A stretch of DNA of 64,000 nucleotides from Shimazuella alba (GCF_009831235.1 NZ_WUUL01000004.1:247820-311819), one strand, 5' to 3'; counted from the first letter of the stretch, positions 7,380-17,513 are shown. A program made the numbers and translations. The notes: generated by a model from the letters alone, not told the origin.

Positions 7380-10038
7380 AGCTTTGAAGTTCTGCTAAGC
7401 GAGCTTTTACTTTTTCTTGTTTTTCGAGGTAGTCTTTTTCTTTGTTGCGTTCTTCTTCTATCACATGAGCAGGTGCTTTACCAATAAAGCCTTGATTAGA
7501 CAGTTTCTTTTGGACTCGATTTACTTCTGCATCCAATGTTTTTAGTTCTTTTTCTAAACGATTTAATTCTTGTTGGATATCGATGAGTCCTGCTAGTGGT
7601 AATAGGATTTCTGCGCCTGTTACTACTCCACTTATCGTTTTTTCTGCAATAGTAATATTGGAATCAATGGTTAAACTTTCTGCGCTGCACTGTTTGCGAA
7701 TCCATTGTTCTCCTTCTTGAAGGTCATGTAAGGTATTTTCATTATCTGGTTTGATAAATATGTTGATTTTTTTACCTAAAGGAGCATTTACTTCGGCACG
7801 AATATTTCGAACGCTGCGAATAACATCCATATAGAGTTTCATTTGGTTTACCGCTTTAGGATATTGGTAGTTTTCTTTGGATTCGGGCCAACTAGCAACT
7901 ACGATACTTTTCCCTTCATGGGGTATGTTTTGCCAAATTTCTTCAGTTACAAACGGCATAAATGGATGCAATAACCGCAAAATGTTGTCGAGTACATAGC
8001 AGAGGACGGAGCGAGTTGTCTGCTTTGCTGTTTCAGCATCTCCATAAAGAGAGAGTTTGGCAAACTCGATGTACCAGTCACAGAATTCATCCCAAACAAA
8101 TTCATACAGGATTTTACCTGCTTCATTGTAGTGATAACTATCTAGTTGCTGGGTTACAAGTGTAATGGTTTCTTGTAATCTTGTAAGAATCCATTTGTCT
8201 GCGGTATTTAAGGAACCTGATAAATCGATATCCTCATAACGAAAATCATTTAGATTCATCAATACAAAACGAGAAGCATTCCAAATCTTATTAATGAAAT
8301 TTCTTGCTGACTCCACTCTTTCCCAGCGGAAACGTAAATCTTGTCCTGGTGTTGAACCAGTGGAGATCATAAATCTCATCGCATCTGTACCGTATTGATC
8401 GATCACTTCCAAAGGATCTATACCATTTCCAAGGGATTTGGACATTTTGATCCCTTCTGAATCACGAACCAATCCGTGTATGAGTACGTCTTCGAATGGT
8501 TTTGTGCCTTTAAATTCCAAAGCGGTAAATATCATCCGGGCTACCCATGGGTAAATAATGTCATGACCAGTGATCAGCACACTGTTTGGAAAATAACGGT
8601 TTAAATCAGTTGTTTCTTCAGGCCAACCCATGGTTGAAAATGGCCATAAGGCAGAACTAAACCAAGTATCAAGTACATCTTCATCCTGTGAAATGTTCGA
8701 GCTTCCACAGTGAGAGCATGAAGTAGGATTATCCATAGATACGGTTATTTCTTTACATGTATCGCAATGCCAAGCTGGAATCCGATGTCCCCACCATAAT
8801 TGGCGTGAGATACACCAGTCGCGAATGTTTTCAATCCAATCCACATAAAGCTTTTCAAATCGTTCAGGTACAAATTGAACTTTGTCTTCCCCTTTTTGTA
8901 GCGTTACTGCTCGCTGGGCTAGTGGCTTCATTTTTACAAACCATTGGGTAGATAGATATGGTTCGACTACTGCACCGCTGCGTTCACTATGACCGACAGA
9001 GTGGATATGCTCTTCTATTTCAACCATTACTCCTGATGCTTGAAGATCTGTTGTGATTTGTTTGCGTGCTTCAAATCGATCCAACCCTTTGTATTTGCCT
9101 GCATTTTCATTCATGGTTCCTGATTCATCCATCACGACAAGTTGTAGTAGATCGTGACGTAGACCCATTTCAAAATCGTTAGGATCATGTGCAGGAGTTA
9201 TTTTTACAGCACCGGTTCCAAATTCTTTATCTACATACTCATCTGCAATAATCGGGATTTCTCGATTAGTTAAAGGTAGCTTTACCATTTTTCCAATCAG
9301 ATTTTGGTATCGTGCGTCAGCTGGATGTACTGCGATAGCAGTGTCTCCAAGCATCGTTTCTGGTCGCGTGGTGGCTACTTGTATATATCCAGAGCCATCA
9401 GTAAGTGGGTAACGAAGATGATGAAGGGCTCCTTTTACCTCTTTGTGGATAACCTCAATGTCAGAAAGTGCTGTGCGTGCTACAGGGTCCCAGTTAATAA
9501 TGTATTTTCCACGATAGATTAAGCCTTTTTGATACAGATCCACAAATACTTTACGAACAGCCTGAGACAAACCTTCATCCATTGTAAAACGCTCTCTGGA
9601 GTAATCCATCGAAAAGCCCATCTTGCTCCATTGTTCGTGAATGATAGATGCAAAATGATGTTTCCATTCCCATACTTTTTCAAGAAATTTTTCTCTACCA
9701 AGATCATGTCGGGATAACCCTTCTTCTCTCAGTTTTTCTTCTACTTTGGCTTGTGTTGCGATCCCAGCGTGGTCCATTCCAGGAACCCATAATGTATCAA
9801 AACCTTGCATGCGTTTCATTCGTATTAAGATGTCTTGCAATGTGAAATCCAAAGCATGACCCATATGCAGCATTCCAGTTACATTTGGGGGTGGTAATAC
9901 AATACTAAACGTTTCTTTCGTTTTATCTTCTGAAGCCTTAAATAGTTCATGATCCAGCCAAAATTGATACCTGTCTTTTTCAACCGATTTTGGATCATAT
10001 TTTGTCGGCATTGTGATTTCCTTACTTGTGCTTTCCAA
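7378..10038 (-). CDS. valS: Valyl-tRNA synthetase
   Basis: A class I aminoacyl-tRNA synthetase of 886 residues that charges tRNA-Val in the cytoplasm. Visible motifs are the HIGH box variant HMGH at 58-61 ([13 protein letters not shown]), the large editing domain, a Cys4 zinc knuckle (CDTCKEI ... CSHCGSS), KMSKS at about 530, the anticodon-binding domain and a C-terminal coiled-coil arm. A TTG start at 10038 is chosen because GGGAGG lies 8 bases upstream and the resulting N-terminus ([15 protein letters not shown]) resembles the Bacillus enzyme. A longer frame would begin inside the T-box terminator. Expression is controlled by the upstream T-box leader. Confidence 0.97.
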   Translation of the reverse strand: MESTSKEITMPTKYDPKSVEKDRYQFWLDHELFKASEDKTKETFSIVLPPPNVTGMLHMGHALDFTLQDILIRMKRMQGFDTLWVPGMDHAGIATQAKVEEKLREEGLSRHDLGREKFLEKVWEWKHHFASIIHEQWSKMGFSMDYSRERFTMDEGLSQAVRKVFVDLYQKGLIYRGKYIINWDPVARTALSDIEVIHKEVKGALHHLRYPLTDGSGYIQVATTRPETMLGDTAIAVHPADARYQNLIGKMVKLPLTNREIPIIADEYVDKEFGTGAVKITPAHDPNDFEMGLRHDLLQLVVMDESGTMNENAGKYKGLDRFEARKQITTDLQASGVMVEIEEHIHSVGHSERSGAVVEPYLSTQWFVKMKPLAQRAVTLQKGEDKVQFVPERFEKLYVDWIENIRDWCISRQLWWGHRIPAWHCDTCKEITVSMDNPTSCSHCGSSNISQDEDVLDTWFSSALWPFSTMGWPEETTDLNRYFPNSVLITGHDIIYPWVARMIFTALEFKGTKPFEDVLIHGLVRDSEGIKMSKSLGNGIDPLEVIDQYGTDAMRFMISTGSTPGQDLRFRWERVESARNFINKIWNASRFVLMNLNDFRYEDIDLSGSLNTADKWILTRLQETITLVTQQLDSYHYNEAGKILYEFVWDEFCDWYIEFAKLSLYGDAETAKQTTRSVLCYVLDNILRLLHPFMPFVTEEIWQNIPHEGKSIVVASWPESKENYQYPKAVNQMKLYMDVIRSVRNIRAEVNAPLGKKINIFIKPDNENTLHDLQEGEQWIRKQCSAESLTIDSNITIAEKTISGVVTGAEILLPLAGLIDIQQELNRLEKELKTLDAEVNRVQKKLSNQGFIGKAPAHVIEEERNKEKDYLEKQEKVKARLAELQS

Positions 10039-10345
10039 ATGAAGAACCTCCCTGAATCCTTTATAAAATATAAAAAATCCCTTCATCTCAAAGGACGAAA
10101 GGATTAGTTCGCGGTACCACCTTTGTTAGCAAAAGTGTATGTGTAAATTTGCACACTCTTACTCACTTGAACCTGTAACGTAGGTAAACGGCTCCAACTA
10201 CTAATCAAGTTTGTTTGAATTTGGCGGGAGCGACTCTGGAGTGACATTCAACAGATCATATCCCGAAGAATCTCACAGCTACCAATTTGGCAGATTCCTC
10301 TCTCTGTGGGTTTTTCTGTTTACTCTTCTCCGTCAAAGTTTTTGC
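10039..10345 (-). promoter_or_regulatory. T-box leader of valS
   Basis: The conserved T-box sequence (AAAGGTGGTACCGCGA, complement of about 10109-10125) is followed by a 9-bp terminator stem (AATCCTTTC/GAAGGGATT) and a T-run just before valS. Upstream lies the long stem I region. A GTC (10243-10245) in a GAATGTCA context is a good valine specifier. Uncharged tRNA-Val should stabilise the antiterminator and turn valS on. Confidence 0.92.
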
Positions 10346-10422
10346 GTATAGTAAGTACATTTTACTGAACTATAAATTAGAAAGCAACCTCATTATAGGA
10401 TAAGTATTTTAATAAACATGAA

Positions 10423-11259
10423 CTAGTTTTCTTTCCCTTTGGCAACCGGATTATCAGGATAAGATATCCAATCACTCCAGCTCCCTGCATATAGCTTTAC
10501 ATTTTCAAATCCAGCTTCTTGGAGTGCAAGCACATTTGGAGTTGCTGTGATTCCAGAGCCGCAGTACACGATAATTTCTTTTGCAGAGGGGATCTTTTTG
10601 AAGTGCTCTTGCAGTTGTTTCGATGAACGGAAGTGACCGTTTTCATCTTTTGCATCTTTCCAAAACGAATGAAGAGCATTAGGGATGTGTCCAGCTACAG
10701 AGTCGATTGGCTCGGTTTCGCCTAGGTATCTCTTCTCTTCACGAGAATCAATGATAGCAGCATCTGGATGAGTCAGTTTTTGTTTCACTTCTTCCATGCT
10801 CACCAGCATTTGTGGTTGAAGGAGTGGAACAAAGGTAGATGGTTTTCGCTCACAGGTTTCATTGGTTACTGGGTAGCCTAACTTTTTCCATTCGCTAAAA
10901 TTACCATCCATTACAGAAACTTTTTTATGTCCAACATAGGTAAGTAACCACCACAGACGAGAAGCCATCGCACCATCTTGGTCATCGTAGGCGATAACAT
11001 GTGTATTGGCATTTATCCCAGCATTCTGGATCGTTTGGACGAGTGTAGAGATTTCAGGTAAAGGGTGTCTTCCTCCGTGTTTTTGTACGGAGGCTGAGAG
11101 ATCTTTTTCCAAATCAAAATAAACGGCACTTGGAAGATATTCCTTTAATGAAGCTTTTCCATTTGATTGACCAAGGATAAAACGGCAATCAGCCAATACG
11201 ACATCTGAATTATGTAAATGATCTCGTACCCAGTTCATACTAACAATGCGATCTGTCAT
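10423..11259 (-). CDS. Sulfurtransferase with two rhodanese domains (thiosulfate or 3-mercaptopyruvate type)
   Basis: A 278-residue tandem rhodanese protein. The N-terminal domain is the inactive-type copy (residues about 1-140, ending around DGNFSEWKKLG). The C-terminal domain carries the catalytic cysteine loop CGSGITA. The CGSG(V/I)TA loop resembles that of 3-mercaptopyruvate sulfurtransferases, although bacterial enzymes of this class often also take thiosulfate. Start 11259 is favoured because AAAGGA lies 9 bases upstream of MTDRIV. The gene stands alone after the valS leader. Confidence 0.88.
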   Translation of the reverse strand: MTDRIVSMNWVRDHLHNSDVVLADCRFILGQSNGKASLKEYLPSAVYFDLEKDLSASVQKHGGRHPLPEISTLVQTIQNAGINANTHVIAYDDQDGAMASRLWWLLTYVGHKKVSVMDGNFSEWKKLGYPVTNETCERKPSTFVPLLQPQMLVSMEEVKQKLTHPDAAIIDSREEKRYLGETEPIDSVAGHIPNALHSFWKDAKDENGHFRSSKQLQEHFKKIPSAKEIIVYCGSGITATPNVLALQEAGFENVKLYAGSWSDWISYPDNPVAKGKEN

Positions 11260-11406
11260 CCATTCACATCCTTTTTCTTTCATAGAATCAAAATAAGTAA
11301 ATTTTTATCATTTTAATAATATTACCATATGACAAAACAATTCGCCTTTGATAACATAAAGATTAGCATACAGCAGGCATTCCCAATGCGCTTTCTAGGA
11401 GAGACG

Positions 11407-11763
11407 ATGACTTCGGTCTTCAGCAACATCAAGGTCAACAACGGCTGTGCGACCATCGGCGGTGGCTTCGAGTTCGAAGGTGTCAAGGGAATCATGCACA
11501 AGGGTGATTTCCTCCCGGGTGGCCTCCCCGGCCGCATTCGCCTGGCCACGGAAGACTTCCGCGAGGTCAAGAGGGGAGAGACGCAGTACTTCGCCATCCT
11601 TCCCAGCAATGGAGCCGAGAGGGTGATCCTCTTGCTTGAGACTTTCCTGCCCGGCGAGTACGTATGTATGCAGGTCGGTGATCTCCGCATCGCAGTGGAG
11701 ATCGTTGGGAACACGCTCAAGATCGCGAGTGACAAGCTCAACCAGCTCTTCCGGATCCTCTAG
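11407..11763 (+). CDS. GC-rich orphan gene 2, hypothetical protein of 118 aa
   Basis: No family recognised. It is a beta-rich-looking small protein (GGGFEFEGVKGIMHKGDFLPGG region) without signal peptide or membrane helix. Codon use and G+C change abruptly at about 11400 from AT-rich flank to C/G-ending codons. ATG 11407 has AGGAG about 6 bases upstream; an in-frame ATG at 11329 would add AT-rich sequence without a ribosome binding site. A 10-bp hairpin with a CCAG loop (11839-11862) follows about 75 bases after the stop. The overlapping minus-strand frames are shadows. Confidence 0.65.
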   Translation: MTSVFSNIKVNNGCATIGGGFEFEGVKGIMHKGDFLPGGLPGRIRLATEDFREVKRGETQYFAILPSNGAERVILLLETFLPGEYVCMQVGDLRIAVEIVGNTLKIASDKLNQLFRIL

Positions 11764-12251
11764 GATCGCAACGGTTGAGTGCGGCTTATGTGCCTGTGAC
11801 CAGTTAATCATGGACGGATGTCCAATTACTTGGTTGCAAGACTATCGACCAGTCGGTAGTCTGCACGCTAATAATATTCCCAATATTCATATTAATATTG
11901 AGCGATTTCTTCGGTGCTCTCGTATGGAAAGACATCACTATAAAATACGTGTTTATAAAGAATCAATAGCAAAATAAGATGTTTCTATTAATTACAGCAA
12001 TCTCCTATTTATAATGGATTTTTCTTTTTTGTTTAGTATGAGATATCAAATAGTATTATTTAAAAAAATCATAATATACAGTATAATATAAATCATTCAA
12101 ATTTAATTATAGTATGATGTCAAAACCAAAATAAGTTCGTAACGATAACCTTGTACAATTAGTAAACACGAAAAGTCCCACGATTTTATCTTAAGTTGAT
12201 TAGTTGAAATAACAGATTGAGTTTTCTAGGGAGTTTAGGAGGTTCTAGTAA
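11764..12251. other. Intergenic region upstream of the hydroxylase gene
   Basis: The first 100 bases are still GC-rich and contain the hairpin AGACTATCGA/TCGGTAGTCT. The rest is very AT-rich with no gene, and presumably holds the promoter of the downstream two-gene cluster. Confidence 0.4.
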
Positions 12252-13469
12252 ATGATGAACTCACGGTCACTCTTGAAACATATTTCTACTCAAGCAGCAA
12301 TCGTTGGTGCAGGCCCTGCTGGTCTCGTTTTAGCTCTATTGCTACAAAAAGAGGGCATTGATTGTGTCGTTGTGGAACGACAATCTCGAGCTTATGTAGA
12401 GTCTAGGGCTCGAGCTGGTTTAATTGAACATCAGATCGTGGAACTTTTAAGAAAACATGGTTTTTCAGAAGGGATGGATCTGAACGGAGTACCTCATACT
12501 ACGTGCGAATTTCGTCATGGTGGCCGCAGATACATGATTCCATATGGGGATCACGTTCATGCATCTCATTTTGTATACCCTCAGCAGTTTATCGTACAAG
12601 ATTTGCTCCAGTTATTTATTTCTCGTGGTGGGATAGTATTTTTTTCCCATCCGGCAGTCAAGATAGAGGGTTTAGAGAGTGATCGAGCAGTAATCACTTG
12701 TACTTCTTCTGAAAACTCCGTATTAAAAGTAGAGTGTGATTTCATTGCAGGATGCGATGGGTTTCAAGGCTTGTGCCGTTCTTCTATTCCTTCTACTGAT
12801 ACAAAGATTTTCAGCAAACAATATGGAATTGGATGGTTAGCGATCCTTGCGGAGGTGCCATCCTCGACGAAAAAGCTTGTGTATGCCCTGCATAAATCAG
12901 GGTTTGCTGGGCAGATGCCACGAACCTCTCAGATTACTCGTTACTATTTGGAGTGTCCCCCCAATGATCAACTATCGAATTGGTCCGATGACCGTATATG
13001 GAGTGAACTGGGCAAACGCCTAGCTGTGGATGGGGATGAAAACTTAATCCAAGGTCCTATTGTAGAAAAAAGAGTTCTCAACATGCGCAGTGTGGTGATG
13101 GAGCCTATGCAGTACAAAAGACTTTTTCTTGCTGGGGATGCTGCGCATATTATCACTCCAGTAGGAGCAAAAGGCATGAACTTAGCAATTTCAGACGCTG
13201 ATGTTCTTGCCAATGCACTTATTCACTATTTTCGAAGTGGAGACGAAGTGTTATTAAGAGAGTATTCCCACGTTTGCCTGCCACGAGTGTGGAAGACCCA
13301 AGAGTTTTCAGATTGGATGATACGATTGATCCACAGTAACGCAGACAGCGACCAAAATAAGGATAAAGATTTTTCCGATCGGTTGCGTCAAGTTAGACTA
13401 GAAAGGTTACAGCAGACCGATACATATGCAAAATTATTTGCAGAGAGTTATGTAGGTCTAAAACAGTAA
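12252..13469 (+). CDS. pobA: 4-hydroxybenzoate 3-monooxygenase-like flavoprotein
   Basis: A 405-residue class A flavin monooxygenase. The N-terminal Rossmann motif is GAGPAGL, the conserved DG motif is CDGFQGLCRSSIP, and the FAD ribityl-binding segment GDAAHIITPVGAKGMNLAISD is very close to that of p-hydroxybenzoate hydroxylase. The expected reaction is NADPH- and O2-dependent conversion of 4-hydroxybenzoate to protocatechuate. GGAGG lies 9 bases before the ATG. The next gene resembles chorismate lyase, which would supply the substrate, so the pair may be biosynthetic rather than degradative. No ring-cleavage genes are nearby. Confidence 0.8.
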   Translation: MMNSRSLLKHISTQAAIVGAGPAGLVLALLLQKEGIDCVVVERQSRAYVESRARAGLIEHQIVELLRKHGFSEGMDLNGVPHTTCEFRHGGRRYMIPYGDHVHASHFVYPQQFIVQDLLQLFISRGGIVFFSHPAVKIEGLESDRAVITCTSSENSVLKVECDFIAGCDGFQGLCRSSIPSTDTKIFSKQYGIGWLAILAEVPSSTKKLVYALHKSGFAGQMPRTSQITRYYLECPPNDQLSNWSDDRIWSELGKRLAVDGDENLIQGPIVEKRVLNMRSVVMEPMQYKRLFLAGDAAHIITPVGAKGMNLAISDADVLANALIHYFRSGDEVLLREYSHVCLPRVWKTQEFSDWMIRLIHSNADSDQNKDKDFSDRLRQVRLERLQQTDTYAKLFAESYVGLKQ

Positions 13470-13531
13470 ATGATATAGCTTAGAGCTCTTCAAAGTAGCT
13501 ATGCTAAATTTAAGTGGAAAGAAGTGGGCAT

Positions 13532-14053
13532 ATGGAGAATTTTAATCAACTTCACTTAAATAGAATTGGAAATCTCATTGTTCAGACAACTTCATCCATT
13601 ACAAAATTAATTGAAATTCTTTACGAGGTTCAATTAAAAGTAGAAATTATAAATCAACAAGAGTTGAGCGAATGTCCAAAGCTTATGAAAAGATATCATA
13701 AGGAACAGCTTGAAAAACCTGTATTACGAGAGATTTGTTTGGTAGACGATCATTCTCGAAGGTACATATTTGCAGAGACGCTTTTTTATAAGGAAAATAT
13801 CACTAATGATATCAGCGATGAGCTTTATGGTACGGACATACCTATAGGGAAAATTTTAGAAAAAAATAAACTGGAATATTATCGAGAAATTTTAGATTAT
13901 GGCATTATTCAAGACTCTATTATTGCCAAACATCTAGGGTTGAATGATGATGATTGGCTGATTTACAAAGTTTGTAGTACAAGACATCAAGGGGAAAATT
14001 TATTTTTAATTTGTGAATATTTTCCCATTGATCGACTGGAGCTTTCCTCATAA
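13532..14053 (+). CDS. Chorismate pyruvate-lyase-like protein (4-hydroxybenzoate synthase type)
   Basis: A 173-residue protein resembling the chorismate lyase/DUF98 fold. The family pattern is visible: a conserved Arg-Glu strand (VLREICLVDD), an Ala-Glu strand (YIFAETLFY), a PIGKIL segment and a C-terminal ICEYFPID strand. Members remove pyruvate from chorismate to give 4-hydroxybenzoate. It lies 62 bases after the hydroxylase gene on the same strand. ATG 13532 is chosen over the upstream in-frame GTG 13514, although neither has a strong ribosome binding site. The sequence is divergent, so function rests on the fold pattern and context. Confidence 0.6.
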   Translation: MENFNQLHLNRIGNLIVQTTSSITKLIEILYEVQLKVEIINQQELSECPKLMKRYHKEQLEKPVLREICLVDDHSRRYIFAETLFYKENITNDISDELYGTDIPIGKILEKNKLEYYREILDYGIIQDSIIAKHLGLNDDDWLIYKVCSTRHQGENLFLICEYFPIDRLELSS

Positions 14054-14089
14054 TTCGTAATCGATGAATAAAAAATAATTGACAAGAGG

Positions 14090-14400
14090 AAATAAAAGAT
14101 ATATTATTGCACATAATCGAATAAGTGTATGCAAAGATTGGAAATAGTAAAAGGAAGCAACAGCTTATTAGAGAGCCAATGGTTGGTGGAAATTGGTAGC
14201 TTTTGTCCTTTGAACTCATCCATGAGCTACTCCCTGAAATTTCTGAGTAGGGGATGTCGGTCTTCTACCGTTAAAAAGATAGATAGTGTTTGCTATCGAA
14301 AACGAGTGGATTAATCATGTTTGGGTTAATCAATTAGAGTGGTACCGCGAGCAAAGTCTCGTCTCTATTTATATATAGAGGCGGGGCTTTTTTTAATATA
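14090..14400 (+). promoter_or_regulatory. T-box leader of leuA, leucine specifier
   Basis: The canonical GTGGTACCGCGAG core lies at 14338-14351, followed by a terminator stem (AGTCTCGTCTCT pairing with AGAGGCGGGGCT, ending in a T7 run). In stem I a CTC codon at 14215-14217 sits in a GAACTCATC context, which fits a leucine specifier. The leader should couple leuA expression to uncharged tRNA-Leu. Confidence 0.88.
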
Positions 14401-14423
14401 AAAAAATGAGGAGTGTATGTGAT

Positions 14424-16016
14424 ATGACAAGGAAAATTTGGGTATTTGATACAACTTTACGTGATGGAGAGCAAGTCCCAGGGGCAAAACTAAATCTGTA
14501 TGAAAAGTTAGAAGTAGCTCAACAACTGAAAAAATTGCAGGTAGATATTATCGAAGCAGGTTTTCCTGCGTCTTCCACTGGTGACTTTCAAGCAGTTAAA
14601 GAGGTTGCATCCAAAGTTGGCAATACAGATGACATCATCATCACTGCATTAGCTAGAGCTGTCAAAGCGGATATCGATGCAGTTTATAACAGTGTAAAGG
14701 TTGCAGTAAATCCATTGATACATATCGTTCTAGGAACTTCTGACATTCATGTAGAGAAGAAGTTTGGAAAATCCAAAGATCAAATTCTTGATATTGGAGT
14801 AGAAGCAGTCAAATATGCGAAAACACTGTTGCCTGAGGTTCAGTACTCCACAGAAGATGCATCTCGTTCCGATTTCGAGTATTTATGGTCTACGATTGAA
14901 GCCGTAGTAAAAGCAGGAGCAACGATTATCAATGTGCCAGACACAGTCGGATTTGCTGTCCCAGAAGAGTTCGGGGAATTGATCTTTAAAATAAATGATC
15001 GATTGAAAAACTTAAATGACAAAGTATTGTTGAGTGTTCACTGTCACAATGACTTGGGTATGGCTACAGCCAATACTTTAGCTGCGATAAAAAATGGAGC
15101 GGATAAAGTAGAATGTACGATCAATGGAATAGGGGAACGTGCAGGAAATGCTGCTTTAGAAGAAGTGGTTATGGCACTACACACTCGATCAACTGTTTAT
15201 GGTGCACATACTAATATCAATAAGAAAGAAATTATGAATACATCTCGATTGGTCAGTAGTTTTATGGGAATCGATGTGCAGGTAAACAAAGCGATCACAG
15301 GTGGCAACGCATTTGCCCATTCTTCTGGTATCCATCAAGATGGCTTGTTAAAATCCAGAGATGCATATGAGATTATTAGTCCAGTAGATATTGGACTGGA
15401 TGACATGGAGTTGGTTTTAACTGCTCGTTCTGGTCGTCATGCGGTGAAGAATGCACTAGAGAAACTAGGGTTTCAATCTCTAACGGCTGAGCAATTTGAG
15501 GGGATCTTTCAAGATTTCTTAGCATTAGCAGATGCTAAGAAAGAAGTATATAATCACGATTTATATGTTCTAGTAGAAAATTACTATGCTAAAAACGAAG
15601 AGAAGCAAGATGTGACTTATAGCGATTATTTCTATGAACTGATTGATCTACAAGTAATAAGTAATACAACATTCCCTTCTGCTAGTATCCATATGAAAAA
15701 AGGAAATGAAGTATTGAAAAGTAGTAGCGTTGGCACAGGTCCTATTGATGCTCTTTATTCTGCTATCACAGATGCATGTGAATTAGAAGTTAAATTGGTC
15801 GAATATCACATTAGCAGTGTGTCTAGAGGGAAAGAAGCATTGGGGAAAGTAAAGATACAGGTAGAATACAAAGGTCAAACCTATACTGCGAAAGCAACTG
15901 AAACAGATATCATGAAGGCAAGTGCTTTGGCTTATATCAACGCAATTAATAGTATAGTTGTGGAGAACTTACTTGTGGCAAATGAAAGGAACGAAAGTAT
16001 GAGCGGCCTAGCATGA
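14424..16016 (+). CDS. leuA: 2-isopropylmalate synthase
   Basis: A 530-residue enzyme that condenses acetyl-CoA with 2-oxoisovalerate, the first committed step of leucine synthesis. It shows DTTLRDGEQ at the N-terminus, the HCHNDLGMA metal ligands, GIGERAGN, the HSSGIHQDG motif that separates isopropylmalate synthases from citramalate synthases, and a C-terminal LeuA regulatory domain (GTGPIDALYSAI) for leucine feedback. Start 14424 follows GAGGAG by about 10 bases. leuBCD are not adjacent, so this may be an unlinked or second copy. Its stop overlaps the next start codon by 4 bases (ATGA). Confidence 0.92.
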   Translation: MTRKIWVFDTTLRDGEQVPGAKLNLYEKLEVAQQLKKLQVDIIEAGFPASSTGDFQAVKEVASKVGNTDDIIITALARAVKADIDAVYNSVKVAVNPLIHIVLGTSDIHVEKKFGKSKDQILDIGVEAVKYAKTLLPEVQYSTEDASRSDFEYLWSTIEAVVKAGATIINVPDTVGFAVPEEFGELIFKINDRLKNLNDKVLLSVHCHNDLGMATANTLAAIKNGADKVECTINGIGERAGNAALEEVVMALHTRSTVYGAHTNINKKEIMNTSRLVSSFMGIDVQVNKAITGGNAFAHSSGIHQDGLLKSRDAYEIISPVDIGLDDMELVLTARSGRHAVKNALEKLGFQSLTAEQFEGIFQDFLALADAKKEVYNHDLYVLVENYYAKNEEKQDVTYSDYFYELIDLQVISNTTFPSASIHMKKGNEVLKSSSVGTGPIDALYSAITDACELEVKLVEYHISSVSRGKEALGKVKIQVEYKGQTYTAKATETDIMKASALAYINAINSIVVENLLVANERNESMSGLA

Positions 16017-16483
16017 ATGAAAAAGTAAAAGCGGTCCAGCAAATATTGCATGACATTGGGCATTCTAGCAATATCGTCACATTGCCTGAGGATGCGCATA
16101 CAGCAAAAACAGCAGCTGCTGCAATCGGGTGCTCAGTTGCCCAAATCGCAAAATCGATCATATTTAAGTTAGAGGCACCTAATACGGCTTTGTTAGTAGT
16201 CGCAAGTGGGATAAATAGAATTGATGAGAACAAAATAGAGAGCATAATAGGCGAAAAACTAGCCAAAGCAAATGCTGGTTTTGTCAAAAAGCAAACAGGT
16301 TTTGTTATTGGTGGAGTAGCTCCTATTGGGCATAGTCATCCACTGAAAATTTTGATAGATGAAGATTTATTGCAGTATGAGACAATCTGGGCAGCAGCAG
16401 GTCATCCCAAAACAGTTTTTCAAATGGCTCCTGATGAATTGATAAGGATGACTGATGGGAAAGTTGTAGAGTTAAAAGAATAG
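16013..16483 (+). CDS. YbaK/EbsC-family aminoacyl-tRNA deacylase
   Basis: A 156-residue single-domain protein of the YbaK/ProX trans-editing family (similar to B. subtilis YwhH). The conserved lysine block is IGCSVAQIAKSIIFK, and the binding-pocket strands are FVIGGVAPIGH and WAAAGHPKTVFQM. Such proteins hydrolyse mischarged aminoacyl-tRNAs. Its ATG overlaps the leuA stop, so it is translationally coupled to leuA and shares the leucine T-box. This suggests a role in editing under leucine limitation, but the tRNA substrate cannot be read from sequence. Confidence 0.88.
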   Translation: MNEKVKAVQQILHDIGHSSNIVTLPEDAHTAKTAAAAIGCSVAQIAKSIIFKLEAPNTALLVVASGINRIDENKIESIIGEKLAKANAGFVKKQTGFVIGGVAPIGHSHPLKILIDEDLLQYETIWAAAGHPKTVFQMAPDELIRMTDGKVVELKE

Positions 16484-16978
16484 AAAAAGAATAGATACAA
16501 AAATGATTTTACTATTTCGGAAGCTATATTTGTGATGGAAATCTAAGCATCATAGGTTTCATCTTTCGTCCAGCAAGCAATATTTTAATAAAGAATTGTA
16601 TTTAGGTCGAATCAGTTTCCAATGGATCGGGCTGCTTGGTATTCAATCGTTTTAGAAAATTGAACTGAGTTGGAAGACCCCTTTTAAAGCATTAGCAAAG
16701 TATTCGACGAACAAACCGATTCTAGAGCAAGAGGCATTTGATGCTGGTATAAATCAATAATGAAAAGAGGTTTTCTCAGATATGAGGATAACCTCTTTTT
16801 TTATGGTTTGAGAAGGAATCATGAATCATAAATCATCATTTTGGATCATCCATTTATTCTCTATAAGGAAATAGGAAGAAGTGATGGGAATAAAAAATCA
16901 GATGGAGCCCCTGCACAAGTAGTGTAGGTGCAGGGGGACACATATTTCAGGTGTTTCGTAGAGAAGATACAAGCGGGC
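16484..16978. other. Intergenic region with terminator and a possible coding remnant
   Basis: A good terminator lies at 16762-16803. The segment 16656-16760 can be read as 34 protein-like residues (includes TPFKALAKYSTNKPILEQEA) with no start signal, perhaps a decayed gene end. A GC-rich hairpin (CCCCTGCAC/GTGCAGGGG, 16908-16936) lies downstream of the minus-strand gene that follows. Confidence 0.4.
16762..16803 (+). terminator. Terminator of the leuA operon
   Basis: Stem AAAGAGGTT/AACCTCTTT with a 16- to 18-base loop and a T7 run. It lies about 280 bases after the last gene. Confidence 0.65.
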
Positions 16979-17350
16979 TTAGCCCTTCTTGATTAGCTGC
17001 TCGTCGCGGATCTGATACTTCTGAGGATCGAGCCTGTTGAGGAACACAAACTTCCGGTTCTTCTTCCATGTGGGGCAGTTTCCCGGTTCCCCAGTGTAGA
17101 TAAGACCGTTGGGGGTGTCAAACTCATGGCCAGAATGATGTACTCCTTCAGTAGGACGAAGGTTCGGGTAGGTGTGGCAGATGATCTTATCAATCCGATC
17201 TTCGAATGCATACAACTCGAATTGGCAAGCATTGTCCGATCCGTCAGGGGAGACGATACAGAAAATCCAGTTGAATGGCGAGATCGGTTCGAGTATCGGA
17301 TTGTTGTCGCTTGGAGCTACGTACTCGAACACAGTCACCAGCCTCTTCAT
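16979..17350 (-). CDS. GC-rich orphan gene 3, hypothetical protein of 123 aa
   Basis: Family not recognised. The start at 17350 is chosen because AGGAG lies 8 bases upstream of MKRLVTVFEYV; the frame extends further but into AT-rich sequence. Codons are C/G-ending, unlike the flanking desaturase and leuA. The product is soluble with several His/Cys residues (ICHTYPNLRPTEGVHHSGHEF), which might bind metal. A CCCCTGCAC/GTGCAGGGG hairpin lies 43-71 bases after the stop, with a T6 run 10 bases further on the minus strand. It belongs to the same class of solitary GC-rich genes as those at 642 and 11407. Confidence 0.65.
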   Translation of the reverse strand: MKRLVTVFEYVAPSDNNPILEPISPFNWIFCIVSPDGSDNACQFELYAFEDRIDKIICHTYPNLRPTEGVHHSGHEFDTPNGLIYTGEPGNCPTWKKNRKFVFLNRLDPQKYQIRDEQLIKKG

Positions 17351-17513
17351 GTGAAACTCCTGTTCCATGTGGATATACTTCAAAAAAAGTGTAGCTTTTG
17401 TCTTATTCATAGTCAACAAAAGAGAGGGGTGTATACCCAATTACTGTGTATTTAATATGCTTAGACTCTATTGAACAAAAGAAACTTGTCTTGAATTAAT
17501 TATCTTATACCTA

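Noticed and set aside
7378..10086. Longer valS start (ATG 10086)
   Set aside because: It lies inside the T-box terminator stem and adds residues unlike any ValRS; the TTG at 10038 has a good ribosome binding site.
14424..16016. Citramalate synthase (CimA) instead of LeuA
   Set aside because: The HSSGIHQDG motif and the leucine T-box favour 2-isopropylmalate synthase.
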